Origin: Bettongia penicillata ogilbyi | Taxonomy: Eukaryota > Chordata > Mammalia > Diprotodontia > Potoroidae | DNA: 64,000 nucleotides | Direction: 5' to 3' | Assembly (NCBI GenBank): GCA_023548195.1 | Contig: JAJHZJ010000694.1 | Coordinates: 62,001-126,000 of the forward strand | Part shown: positions 12,061-22,862 of the stretch, piece after piece | How positions within the stretch are numbered: the first letter of the stretch is position 1 | Layout: the number at the start of each line of letters is the position of its first letter | Program-made: the position numbers and the translations under genes | The notes under the pieces: generated by a model | What the model was told of the DNA's origin: nothing | Database searches by the model: none | The model's input: the letters and a program-made list of their open reading frames with translations, nothing else

Positions 12061-12316
12061 AAAAAGACCATATGTTGTTAGTCATCTTAAAGGAAAACCT
12101 CATTTGGTTTAAAATAAAAGCACTAGGTTGAAAATGTTTCCCAATCAGTTGCTGTATTTGAAATATCTGCTAGAAGCATAAAGCTACCTTCAAAGGAAAA
12201 CTTGATGAAAGACTTACAAAGTCTCTAGACCCATCATCTATGACCTTTCTTGGCTGCTTCATGATAAGCTCTCATTGATCAAGATATTTTCTAAATGTTG
12301 GGGCCAAAGTTGACTT

Positions 12317-12559
12317 TTGTTCTTGTTCTTTAGGCATTTTTTAATCATGTCTAACTCTTTGTGACCCCATTTGGGGTTATCTTGCAAAAATATTGGAGTG
12401 GTTTGCCTTCTCTAGCTCATTTTATAGATGAAGAAACTGAAGAAATCAGGGTTAAGTGACTTGCCCAGGGTCACACAGTTAGTAAGTATCTGGGGTTAGA
12501 TGGGAGTCTTCCTGAGTCTAGGCCCAGCACTGCATCCACCGTACCACCTAGTTGCCCTA
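12317..12559 (-). mobile_element. Mar1-type CORE-SINE, antisense
   Basis: It carries the antisense Mar1 blocks: tail 'gtctaactctttgtgacccc' plus 'attggagtggtttgccttct', core 'cattttatagatgaagaaac', 'gacttgcccagggtcacaca', and head 'catccaccgtaccacctagt'. Full length but modestly decayed. Confidence 0.9.
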
Positions 12560-12739
12560 TAGCAAATACTACCTATCTTACAGCAAGATGTCTTTCTTCT
12601 CAGTCTGAACGATGAACTTCTCTCAATGTAACCTAGGTCTATCTAAGTTTATTTAGAATCATATCATGTGCTTGGCTCATACTAAGCTTACAGTCAACTA
12701 ATACTCTTGGGTGATTCTCATATGTGTGCTAAAACAGAA

Positions 12740-12870
12740 AAAGCACTACCCTGAGAGAATTAGAAACCTGGTCACAAATCTCATGGCTACAGTTTTCTCA
12801 TCTGTAAAATTAAGAGTATAAGACTAGATGATTGATTATACCTTCCAAGTCAAAAACTGATTCTGATTCA
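12740..12870 (+). mobile_element. MIR-like SINE remnant
   Basis: 'cagttttctcatctgtaaaa' is followed by 'gactagatgattgattatac' and 'ccttccaagtc', the block order of the marsupial MIR variant seen at 3238-3412. Confidence 0.6.
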
Positions 12871-13635
12871 GAATCTTCTTTGGAAAATTCAACAAAGTAC
12901 ATGGATGCATTTCTGTAAACCCATCCCCACTCATTGATCAAACAACTTAAAACACACCTTAGAAATTATTTGACAGCATCGTTTGTGCACTGAAAGTATG
13001 TGAATATTATTCATCCAACCTAAAAATGTGCTCCACCTGTGAGAATGTGTAATTATTGTCAAAGCTTTTGGAAAATATGTTTCTCCAAGTGAGTCTCTGA
13101 TGAAGCCAAGAACCCTGATTCCTACTGCACTTTAGTCTTGTAATGCTAAATTTAAAGTAAGCCTATGACAACTAATTTTGGAACTACAATATTTTCTGTC
13201 ATTTCTCTTTATCTTGTCACCATTCCTGTTTCTTTGGGAAATAGTTTTTTATGGCAAATACAGAGTGTAAATTCACCTACCAATCAGGCATGCCAAACAA
13301 GCATAGAGAACAGGCACCTAAGAGGAAATTACCAAGCATTTACAGTGTTCCAGACAATTATCAGCAGGATGTTCTTGAGCAGGCCTATTAAATACATGGT
13401 ATTATGCTCCTCAAGTATAATTTGTATAGCTCATACATAAATAACATCATTAAAAATAAATAGAAGCAAGCAAAAAAAATCTTCCACTGTTAAACTTTTT
13501 CCTAGTATTCGTTTTCCTGATGCAATAAAATCATTTCTCCAGAACTGTTTTAAATACCTAACTGGTACTTTTTACCCAACTCTAGCTTATGAATATAATA
13601 CCAAGTCATACAATCCAGAGTAAAGAATAAAGGAC
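12871..13635. other. Unassigned DNA
   Basis: No recognised repeat. The 91-codon frame at 13165-13440 (ATG start) has a hydrophobic N-terminal third but no recognisable domain, so I do not call it a gene. Confidence 0.4.
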
Positions 13636-13790
13636 TAGGAATCATAGATCCTCAGAGCAAGAAAGGACTTTGTCATCCAGAACCGACTGTGTTGAAAATT
13701 AGTTGTAGCACCTTAGGCAAGTGACTTGTCTAAAGCTATAGTTTCCTCATCTCTAAAAATAGGAAACTTAGACCTGTGCTTTACTGCTTC
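13636..13790 (+). mobile_element. MIR/L3-type repeat fragments
   Basis: 'atcatagatcctcagagcaa' and 'gaaaggactttgtcatccag' match the 'atagaatcatagagctggaagggacc' repeat. They are followed by a MIR core piece ('ttaggcaagtgacttgtcta', 'cctcatctctaaaaatagg'). Confidence 0.55.
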
Positions 13791-14177
13791 AGTCAGTTAA
13801 GTATCTACTAAGCACCTACTATGTGCCAGATACTCTACTGCACACTGAGGATTAGGAAAAACTAGAGGAAATGAAATAATCTGCACTCTCAAGGAGCTTA
13901 TATTCAAATGGGGCAGACAAGAATGACATATATAAGTATAAATAAAATAAAAATAATAAATACAGGGTAGCTTGAGTGGGAAAGTACCTACAAGTGGAGG
14001 TGATTAGGAAAGGTTACACATAAAAAAGTAATGTTTGAGATATGTCATATCATGAAGGAATTCCCTGAGGTGAGGGTGGGAGAAAAGTGCATCCTTGGCA
14101 TGGGAGACAGGAGGAGTAGCACATGTGAGAACGCCAGAGAAAATCAGTTTGCCCAGAGTGCAGAAAGGTAAATAATA

Positions 14178-14327
14178 AACAGGGTTTCCCAAAAGTCTTC
14201 GTGCAGGTTTAAGCTTCTGAAAGTTTATAAATGGCCAAATACTAAGCTAAAGTTTAAGCTTCTAAAAACTTAAAAGTTTAAGCTTTTAGAAACTTAACCT
14301 GCATAAAGCCTCTGGGGACATCTTGGA
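14178..14327. mobile_element. Mariner-like palindromic MITE
   Basis: The ends are imperfect inverted repeats: left CAGGGTTTCCCAAAAGTCTT; the right end, reverse-complemented, reads CAAGATGTCCCCAGAGGCTT. The element is flanked by TA on both sides (14176-14177 and 14328-14329), the Tc1/mariner target. The centre is made of repeated 'agtttaagctt'-type words that pair with each other. It is about 150 bp, has no coding capacity, and sits inside the L2 copy, so it is younger than that copy. Confidence 0.8.
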
Positions 14328-14597
14328 TAACAAGCCTGAAAATACTGGTTGGATCCAAATTGTGAAAGGCTTCAAAAGGGAACCAGGGGCTGATATATTA
14401 TCCCCGAAGCAACAGAAAATCCCAGGAGTTTATTAGGTAGGATAGTAGCATGCCTAGACTTGCTCTTAAGGCAAAACAGAATGGCAGCTGTGTGGAGGGA
14501 GAACTGGAGTAGGGAGACACTTGAGACCTGAAAACCAACTTGGAAGACCTTTGCAATAATCTAGGTAGTAAGTGATAAGTGTCTACCTAAAGTGGTG

Positions 14598-14600
<3 letters not shown>

Positions 14601-14652
<52 letters not shown>
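14601..14652. repeat. (GT)26 microsatellite
   Basis: An uninterrupted GT dinucleotide tract of about 26 units lies within the antisense L2 block. The Thr-His repeat frame on the minus strand is an artefact of it. Confidence 0.97.
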
Positions 14653-14653
<1 letters not shown>

Positions 14654-14994
14654 AAGAAGGGACCAGATGAAAGAGTTGTGTTGGAGGTAGAAATGGCAAC
14701 ATTTAGCAAGTGGTGAGATATGTGGGATAGGTAAGTAAGAAGCAGTCAAGGAGAGCTCCAAGTTTGTGAATCTGGATGACTCGAATTATGGTAACTTAAA
14801 TAGAAATAGAGAAGTTTCAGAAAGGTGGGAGATCTGGGTGAAAGGTTATGAGTTCACTTTTGGATATCCTGATTGAAATGTTTCTTACACATATAGTTTG
14901 AAAGGTCCAATGGGCAAGTGCTGAAGTGGGGTTGCAGTTGAAGGAAGAGATTAGTGCTGCCTCTGTTCATCTGGGAGTCATTGGCTATCAACCT

Positions 14995-15262
14995 GGCAGG
15001 GTTGTTGTGAGGGTAAAATGAGATCTTTGAAGCAGAAGCGCCTTGCAAATTTCCAAGCGCTACATCACGGTCACACAACTCACATTGATATAGTGCTTCA
15101 GGATTTACAAAGCCCTTTTCTCCCAGCAACTGTGTGAGGTAGTTAGTGCATTTATTGCTCTCCTCAGTGGAAAGCTAAAGGATCTGAGGTGCAGACAGCT
15201 GGAATGCCCAAATCAGGGTCTCAGAGCTAGTGTCAGAGTCAGGACTTGAATTCAAATTTTCA
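14995..15262. mobile_element. Back-to-back SINE 3' pieces (MIR/THER type)
   Basis: From 15000 to 15070 the plus strand reads 'ggttgttgtgagggtaaaat' and 'caagcgctac', a sense MIR/THER 3' part. From 15080 to 15262 it reads 'atagtgcttcaggatttaca', 'ctcctcagtggaaagctaaa' and 'ggacttgaattcaaat', an antisense MIR3-like SINE. Two fragments in opposite orientation abut. Confidence 0.6.
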
Positions 15263-16188
15263 AGTAGAGGAGATCATTATTTTTTTTCCTACAGGCCATA
15301 GGGAGTCTAAGTTCAGTGAGTTTGCCACTAATGATACTGACTCTTTGAAAGCATAATTACAAAAAAAGGTCCTGGATAAATTTGGTTAGACTCTATTATT
15401 TCAGTACATTAGGTATCAAAAAGTCTCTATATAATAGCATCACTATCAAAACATTTACACAGCACTGACAATAGTATATAGGCTGTACAGACAAATTAAA
15501 AGCATGGAATCCATGACCTATCTGCAACATAAAATAAAAATGGATGAAATCAAGCAACAGAAAACTATCCCAGTATGAGGTATTATTAACATGTTAATTT
15601 CTATGTACTCAATTTTAAAAATTGTTTTAGAATCTACTTATTGAATTTTTAATATGTGAATTATTGACTGACTATGCTACAAGCTGAGAAATGGGGCAAT
15701 CACATCTGTCAAGCAGGGAGGATTTTTGTAGGAAAATCAAACATAAAAAGTAGTCTCCCTGGGAAACAGGCAATCTCCCTGTCTCAATCAAACCCCAGAA
15801 AATTTCATGAAATTTCCTTTCATCATACTCAACACAGCATACATGGTCAGTTGGCTGTTTGTTGAATTAAATTAATGTTCCCAAACATGTCTTTGAAATA
15901 AATTACTTCTTCCACAAATGGCGTTTCTAGCAATCTACTATCTGTGGTCTTACTTCCCTAATATCCAGTGCAATTCTGTACTCTAATTTGATTGGTTTAC
16001 TCAAAATCATGCAAAGACAGAAGACATTGATTCAACCTCAGTTCTGCTTTCTACCTATGATTTTGATCCAGTCTATGTTTTTCCTTATCCAGGAAAAAAG
16101 TGTGAATTGTCCATATTATGGACAATTATTAAGATCATCATAATTTCCTTAGTTTGCCCCATAATTGTCCATCCTAGTTCTAGATTTT
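15263..16188. other. Unassigned DNA
   Basis: No recognisable transposon or gene. The open frame at 15674-15865 has no domain. Confidence 0.4.
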
Positions 16189-16189
16189 C

Positions 16190-16482
16190 TGATTCATCTT
16201 TCATTTTGTTGCTCCCACCTACTTAGAATCTCTGTCTCCCTTTCTCTGCCTATTTGATATCCTTCATTCTTTAAAGCCCTGTTCAATTCTCTCTTCTAGG
16301 AAATCTTCTCTAGCCACACCAGCCCCAAATAATATTTACCTCTTCAACTATTGCCGAATTTACTGTCTATACTCTCCATCTCTATATTTCACCTTTTAGT
16401 TTCTCTCTAGTTTTTAAGGCCCCTGAGAACAGGGACAGTGTTTTACAATTCATAGCACTCAGCAGAGTGCCTGGTTAAAATT
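16190..16482 (+). mobile_element. LINE2 3' end, sense
   Basis: It has the L2 3'-end word order: 'ctttaaagccctgttcaatt', 'aggaaatcttctctagccac', 'cccctgagaacagggacagt' and 'actcagcagagtgcctgg'. Non-coding 3' part only. Confidence 0.75.
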
Positions 16483-16920
16483 TTATTTCGTAGTTCAAGG
16501 ATCTGATTTTAACAGCATAGGAAAGCCCTCCCTCCAATTATGATACATATTGCAAACCCTATATGACTTGGTAGATCATCTTCAAGAATTGCTGTGCTTA
16601 TAAAATTAACCACTCCAATAATATCCTAGTGATCAACCTCTGAAAACTTATCTGGACTGGTCTTCAGAAAACAAAAACTTGTTGGTTCTGGTACAATACT
16701 TGTACCATTTCCAATCTGAGAAGACCTGTCAATCAAGTGCCATTGCTTCAAAAAGCCCAGTATAGTCCACTATCATAAGGCCTTAGAGGAGGACTTTGGC
16801 AGAGATGCTTTCATGGAGTAATTTTATAAATCCTCGCTGACACTGATTATAATAAACAGAGAAAGAAGGAGGTGTAAGAAAGTCATTTTTGTTTTATCCT
16901 TTGAAATTCTTCTGATTTGT
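16483..16920. other. Unassigned DNA
   Basis: Nothing recognised. Confidence 0.4.
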
Positions 16921-16924
16921 AGGA

Positions 16925-17112
16925 AGCCTAATACGGTCAAAAGCCACTGTGTACATACGAGATCAAGTACTAGGTTAGAGGCCAAAGGCTTTTGGTTCTT
17001 CTACTAACTTGTTATATAGCCTTGAGCAACTCGCTAAAACTCTCTTGATTGCAGTTTCCTCACTATAAAATAAAGGTTTGTGTGATCTGATATCTAAGGT
17101 CTTTTCCAACTA
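16925..17112 (+). mobile_element. MIR/THER-like SINE
   Basis: 'gcaactcgctaaaactctct', 'gcagtttcctcactataaaa' and 'atctaaggtcttttccaact' are the successive core and 3' blocks of the marsupial MIR variant. The tRNA-like head has decayed. Confidence 0.65.
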
Positions 17113-17216
17113 AGATTAGCATAAACATTGATGGAAATAATGCAGATATCCATAAACCTATGTGGTGGAACTCTGCTTCTTATAGTCATTCAATATTCAG
17201 CACAATCCACAGCTAA

Positions 17217-17243
17217 AACACACACACGCGCACACACACGCGC

Positions 17244-17279
<36 letters not shown>
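17217..17279. repeat. (CA)n microsatellite with CG interruptions
   Basis: An alternating purine-pyrimidine tract of about 60 bp. CA units are interrupted by CGCG steps in the first half and are pure in the second half. See findings for the Z-DNA inference. Confidence 0.95.
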
Positions 17280-17281
<2 letters not shown>

Positions 17282-17825
17282 TTTAAACATGCTGAAGATA
17301 CCACAGTGCACTCTAATAATAGCTCATTTCTCACCCAGAAATGAAGAAGGATCCTTCTGAATCCTCTTTTCTACAAGGAAGAAAAAATATTCATCCTCTC
17401 TACTCTAACAGCAAATAAGACACAACCTATTCAAGTTTAAGGAGATAGTGTGAAATAGTACCCATTTCTTAGTGGATGTGTTCCTTACTGTCTGAGACCA
17501 GGCACTAGGAACATAATTCCCTCCTTGATTGCTCTTCCAAAAGCTGATTGACTTAGTGGGCCACCCTGTGCAAAGGAGTGATTTTTTAAAAAATCACAGA
17601 ATTTGAGACAGTCCCCATTACAATATATCTAATCCTCTGATTGGAAAGAGGAAATCTACCATACCATGAAGATACCCATTTCATTTGGGTGCAGGTAGAA
17701 TTATTTAAAAGTTTTTATCATTAAAATATATTAATATATCAAATACATATTAATTATTATTAACTATAATAATTAAATTAATTATATATTTTTAATATAT
17801 AATATATACATATATTAAAAGTTTA
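17280..17825. other. Unassigned DNA ending in an AT-rich block
   Basis: No gene recognised. From about 17715 to 17820 the sequence is almost pure A/T with many short inverted repeats ('ttaattattattaactataa'). Confidence 0.5.
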
Positions 17826-17827
17826 TA

Positions 17828-18115
17828 TCAAGCAGAAAGCTGCCTACTTGCAGCTTCCCACCACTGCTGTTGATTCTGACATTGGTATAAAATAGAACAA
17901 ATGTAACCTTAAGTAGTCCTTTCTATAGATGACTATAATTATCCTGTCCATTCCCCCTACCCCCAGGGCCTTCTCCAAGTTAAGTGTCTCCAGTTCCTTC
18001 AACTGATCCTTAAAAAGCATGAGTTGAAGTTCCTTTCTTCAACACTCTTGTTTACCATCCTGTGGACTCTCTCTTACTTAGCAACTGTCTTCCTAAAGTC
18101 AGAAACCCAGTTTCA
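17828..18115. mobile_element. L3/CR1-type LINE remnant
   Basis: 'cttctccaagttaagtgtct', 'ccagttccttcaactgatcc' and 'ttaccatcctgtggactctc' match the widespread amniote L3/CR1-like repeat. The same family appears at 40060-40350, where the upstream blocks are better preserved. Orientation is not assigned. Confidence 0.65.
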
Positions 18116-19538
18116 ATGAATAATTTCAAGGAATTCTGTAAAGGGCCAAGTATGTAATCCCAAACCACATTAAACGTGCTGACTCAAATCAAGGTGTAGA
18201 CCATTTAAGTCCCTAGACTTTTTTCAGACAAATTGCTAATTATAACTTCCCCATACTTAAGAGTCAAAAGGTAGAAGGTTCAGCTAGATATGATCCCCAC
18301 CCCACCCCCAATTCATTTGGTATGTAACCATGGAAAAATCCCACTTAATACATAGCTTTTTGAGAGTCCTCTTTTAATATCAAAGAATGCAAACATTTAC
18401 ATTAAAGTAGTTATTCTGTTACTATTTGCTGACTGAAAATATACCATAACAAAAAGCTATTATAAATTTAGTAATTATTTGAATGAATTTATATTTTATT
18501 CATCATCTGAATTATATACATCTGAAAATAGTAATAAACTTGTGATACAATTTATCCATCAAGTCCATACAAAATGTTTGTTCTTTATATGGAGTTAATG
18601 CCTATTTTGTTTGGACATAAATACTAAAATGACAATACTTGTCTTATGGCATCTTTCACAATAGTGGTTCAGAGCAACCAAAGAGGAACCCTGTGCCCTA
18701 GAACACCTAACTAAATATGTAACTGATTAGGAACCCTTTTTTCTCTCAAGCAAGTGACCTTCCAGTCTCTACTTGAAGACTCCTTGAAATCTACTATCTC
18801 CCAAGGCAAGTAGGAACCCAGACTAGTCAGAATCCAAACTAAAAGTCACTAGAGGCTAGTGATCCTTCCATGTGACCACAGCTGAGGATGTAACTGATTA
18901 ACTTAGATGCATCTAACGACATCTAAAATGATTGCTCCATTTCACATTTTCCTGAACTTGTCTTAAAAACAAGAAACACTTTTGAAAGAAAGAGGTAGCA
19001 AACATATGAAACTGAAACTGTTGTTAATGACTTTAGTTTAGTTGAATAAACTTCTGGAGGAAAATAAAGCATTTTCCCACAACTTCTCAAAGGTAGGAAG
19101 CAGAAAACTTCAGAAGTGCTGTAGAAGTGACAGTCATTTCAAAAATAAAGATTAATTTGAAATGCAAGAATCAAGAGCTTGGTACTCAATAACAGTGTGA
19201 AACAAAAAAAAATAGTTAAACTAAAGATCTTTTTAGCAAGGTAAAATAATTGCATATTGCTTCTCTTTGCCTCATCTAGCAAAGCAAAATGAACCTATAC
19301 TAGACTGAACATTTCTGCCCCTTGTCCCAGATTAAAACAAAAACAACCCCCCCAAAAAAAATCCAACCCTGCCTTATCTTCAGGTCAAAAGTACAGCTAA
19401 ATAGACAATAAGATTTTAAAAAATTATTGTGAAATAACAAAAAAGGAGTTAAAATAGCTTTTAATTAATCTGATCCTGTACTCTCTTTGACCGCAAGGAT
19501 TGTACTTAATTTCCTGCCTGCAGATTTCCATAATAATG
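18116..19538. other. Mostly unassigned; one short L3-like piece
   Basis: At 18755-18810 'ccagtctctacttgaagact' and 'ctactatctcccaaggcaag' match the 5' part of the same L3/CR1-like repeat. The remainder is unrecognised. Confidence 0.45.
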
Positions 19539-19539
19539 A

Positions 19540-19775
19540 TAGCCAACATTTATTTAGTGCTTACTATGTGCCAGGGATTATGCTAAACACTTTTAAAATC
19601 TCATTTGATCCTCATAACAACCTTGGGACTCAGGTGCTATAATTATCTCCATTTTACAGATGGGTAAACTGAGACAGATCAAAGTTAAATGATTTGTCCA
19701 AGGTCACACAACTAGTAAGTATCAGAGACTAGATACGATATCTTCCTGACTCCAGGACTTTGTCCACTGTGCCCC
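19540..19775 (-). mobile_element. MIR-type CORE-SINE, antisense
   Basis: Well preserved: 'agtgcttactatgtgccagg', 'tctcatttgatcctcataac', 'attttacagatgggtaaact', 'gtccaaggtcacacaactag' and 'tgactccaggactttgtcca' are in antisense MIR order. It spans nearly the whole element. Confidence 0.8.
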
Positions 19776-19784
19776 CCTCCTTAG

Positions 19785-20345
19785 AGTTTTGAATAGCTGT
19801 AGATAACATAAGCATGTTTTTCTCAATGTGAAGGTAAAATTAATGATTTTACAATTGATTGGATAGGGTGGACGCATGAAGGAGAATGAAGAGACAATGA
19901 GGATGGAGGTTGAGAGCCTGGATAAATGGAAGGTTGATAGAATCTTCAACAGAAATGGGGAAGTTAGGAAGAGAGTTTTAGGGGAAAAATCATGAGTTAT
20001 ATTTTGCCATATGTTGAGCTTAAGATACTCATGGGACATCCAGTGTGAAATATACATAAAAAGTGGTGATGTGTGCCCAGAGGTAAGAGCTAAATGTGAA
20101 GATCTGGGAGTCAGCCACATAGAGGATATAACTCAACCTGTGGGAGTTGCAGATATTATGGGCAGAGAGAATATGTGGAGAAATAGGGTCCAGAAAAGGA
20201 CTCTGCGGTACCACAAAAGCTAGGTGGTAAGGCAGTTGAATGATTCATTCAGAAGGAGCCGGAGTGCAAGCATTTGAAATGTGAATATAAGAGAAAGATG
20301 TAGAGGCAATAAAGGCAAATCTAGATGATAAGGTGACTTGAAGGC
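19785..20345 (-). mobile_element. LINE2 RT C-terminal region, antisense
   Basis: The plus-strand blocks 'acagaaatggggaagttagg', 'tatgttgagcttaagatact', 'catgggacatccagtgtgaa' and 'gatctgggagtcagccacat' are the antisense L2 sequence upstream of the part seen at 11155-12060. The short open frames of 60-132 codons on both strands here are relics of it. Confidence 0.75.
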
Positions 20346-22300
20346 ATTTTTTTAAAGATGGGAAAAACAGAACAAAACTCCTATAACTATGCCTGTACAG
20401 ATGAATAAATCATACTCCTCATGCAAAGAAATTATTTGATATATTGGTATATGCTTATCCTCAAGGGTGTTGTTTAGCTACTATTTTCTTCCAATTACTT
20501 ATTTCTCCCACAAATTTCATAAATGGACAGTTTTCATTAGAAATTGCTACTTTTTCATCTTGTTCCTATTTTGATATTTATAGCAAGAGAGATCTGACTA
20601 GGGGTAGGTGAAAAGATGTATTACAAAGAAATGATTTAAAAACAAAAAAGCAGCAATATAAATGAAGTAAATACATCTTTTATAAAATGTTTTTATTATA
20701 TAAATAATATATGAATATGAATAAACATAATGATATGTAAAATAATAATTACCATAATATACCATAATATATAAATATTATATAAATAAGATGATTACAT
20801 AGAATTCCACTAGTACAAATGATGGGTAAAATGAATTTTAAAGTACTTTGTTTTAGGGAGAGCACGTGTAGCAGCACATATTATGAATTATCCTTGATAT
20901 CAAGTTTCTAAGGTTTTCCCAATCTCATCAGGTACACTATACTTCTACTTCCATGCTGAAAGGTATTTCAAAATTTCCTTCCTTCATATTGGTGGAAATA
21001 TGGAATTCTAAGGAAAATGCATCATAAAATTCATATTTGGGTAGTCTTATCAGTATTGGACACACATAATCTTTTCTTCCAAAGTTTTAGCTATGAAATT
21101 GAATGCAAATTTATGTTTTTTCTTTAAAAAAAAAAGGTGGGGGGGACTCCACTGTGGTTCTTTTGTGTTTGATGTCTATTTATATGTTTCTTAAAGATAA
21201 AGCATTCATTCTATGCATGATTTGAATTTTATGCTTCTCCTTTCTTTGCTTTAGAGGAAGTAAAATCTCATTGCATAGCAAAATTTCACACTCAATTTAT
21301 TCTACAGTATAACTCTGTCCAGATGGAACTACATACCAGTATACAGGCTGGGTTTTGTTTAAGTATTTCTAATTGAATATATAGCCCTTACACCTGAAAT
21401 AATAGCAACAAAAATTTAAAAAATTAAATAAAACCTCAGGGAAAACACAGAAAGTGGTTGGCATGGAAGCCACCTTCTTGCCATGGAATTTTTTAAAAAT
21501 TTACTTTAGTTGGAAGTCACTTGAGAAACTATGGCTCAAGACATGGACTTTACCATCAGACAACAGGGATATTATGGAGGAAAAAAATAGCCAGAATTCA
21601 TATAAACAAACTTTTCCAGGTTCTTGGAAACTTTTCTGGGATCCAACAAAAGAATTTCTTTTATCTGGCATTATGAAGAAAAAATAATTGAAAAAGCCAC
21701 TAAAACTTCAATATTCCATCAGATCTGATGTTTCTACTTCTTACTTCCAATGATGTAGCAACATATTCTTGCCTACTTATTCTATGTTATGCAACCCAAG
21801 TCTATGTCCCTTCATATATCTGATGCAAGAGGTCTGTCTAATGTTTGAGCTGTTGGGGAGGAGAGGAGTTTCCTAAAATTATTTTCCCAATTTATGGGTA
21901 AAAATATCAGGCATGGGCTATATGTTCTCCTATGTTCTTAGGAGTTGATCAGTCAGTTTTGTACAGTCGTACATTACTCTGGTAACATCCTCTACTATTC
22001 AATTCCTCATTTGTAAAAATATTGTATAATGAGGAAAGTGGGCATATGGGTTGATATTTATTAAGAATCTCCCAGTAACATTTTCAGAGTAGTAAGACCT
22101 GGAATTTATTCTATGGGCTCATATTATTCTCTTGCTCATATAGTGAAAACTGATTTTTTTTATTGCCAAGAAAATTGTATATTCCCCAGAATAAATCTCC
22201 TTTCTATGTACTTGGTCTAGATTAGTATTTTTTGCTCATCTATTTTCTTTTGTGCCATTTTGACTAATGCACAACTGCAATTATGATGCTAAGAGTCCAA
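20346..22300. other. Unassigned AT-rich DNA
   Basis: The block 20690-20790 is almost pure A/T. No gene is supported. The 77-codon frame at 21454-21687 is Trp/Lys-rich and unrecognised. Confidence 0.45.
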
Positions 22301-22304
22301 ATGT

Positions 22305-22460
22305 GGAGAGTTTAAAGGTAATCTAGCCCAGTCCAGTCCTCTCAGTTTACTGAAGCAATCTAAGTCCTTAGTGACTTGTACACAAATGCTAAATAGTGAA
22401 AACAACATTTGAACTCATGTTCTCATCTTTGACTATACCACATTGACATTCCATACCTAA
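22305..22460 (-). mobile_element. Ancient MIR/L3-type repeat remnant
   Basis: 'aggtaatctagcccagtcca', 'cagtttactgaagcaatc', 'gtgacttgtacacaaatgct' and 'catttgaactcatgttctca' are in the same block order as the copy at 4641-4800. Confidence 0.5.
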
Positions 22461-22679
22461 GACTGCATTTTAAAATTTCCACATCTGAAAAAACTTAAAC
22501 TGTCATTCACAGGATGGACTTTCTCCCTTGATCCATGCTATAAGGCTGTCAGTATTCCCTGCTTGTAATTTTACTAGGCAATGAAATAACTGAATTTAAA
22601 ACAAAGCAAAGGGATATTTTAAATAAAAACTTTCTGGTAAAGAGAAAGAAAATCTAATAGAACCTCTTACTCAACCTAA

Positions 22680-22862
22680 ACAGATCAAAAAAAAAAATTC
22701 AAAGAAACATCCAATATGACCTCTGAGGGTTGCATATAAACAAAAGATGTAATTAAAAAGGAAGAATATGAAACTCAAAATCCTGTGGAAGTGAATGTTG
22801 AAAACTAAAAATTAATTAACAAAATAAAATAATGAAAGGGCAACCTCCCAAAAAATAAATAA
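22680..22862 (+). mobile_element. L1/HAL1 3' tail fragment
   Basis: It ends with 'gaaactcaaaatcctgtgga' plus 'agtgaatgttgaaaactaaa', then A-rich sequence. This terminal signature also occurs at the HAL1 3' end (29735-29780), so it is a severely 5'-truncated copy. Confidence 0.65.

Larger units (their letters stand above)
13795..14990 (-). mobile_element. LINE2, antisense, with two later insertions
   Basis: The order of blocks is antisense L2: 'tactaagcacctactatgtg', 'ctctcaaggagcttatattc', 'tgggagacaggaggagtagc', 'ttgtgaaaggcttcaaaagg', 'tgcaataatctaggtagtaa' and 'tgagttcacttttggatatc'. It is split by a mariner-like MITE (14178-14327) and carries a long GT tract (14601-14652). On the minus strand, residues like CCHFYLQ recall the L2 RT C-terminal region. 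Confidence 0.8.

Noticed and set aside
14561..14761. 66-codon minus frame with a Thr-His run
   Set aside because: It combines a GT repeat with relic L2 sequence.
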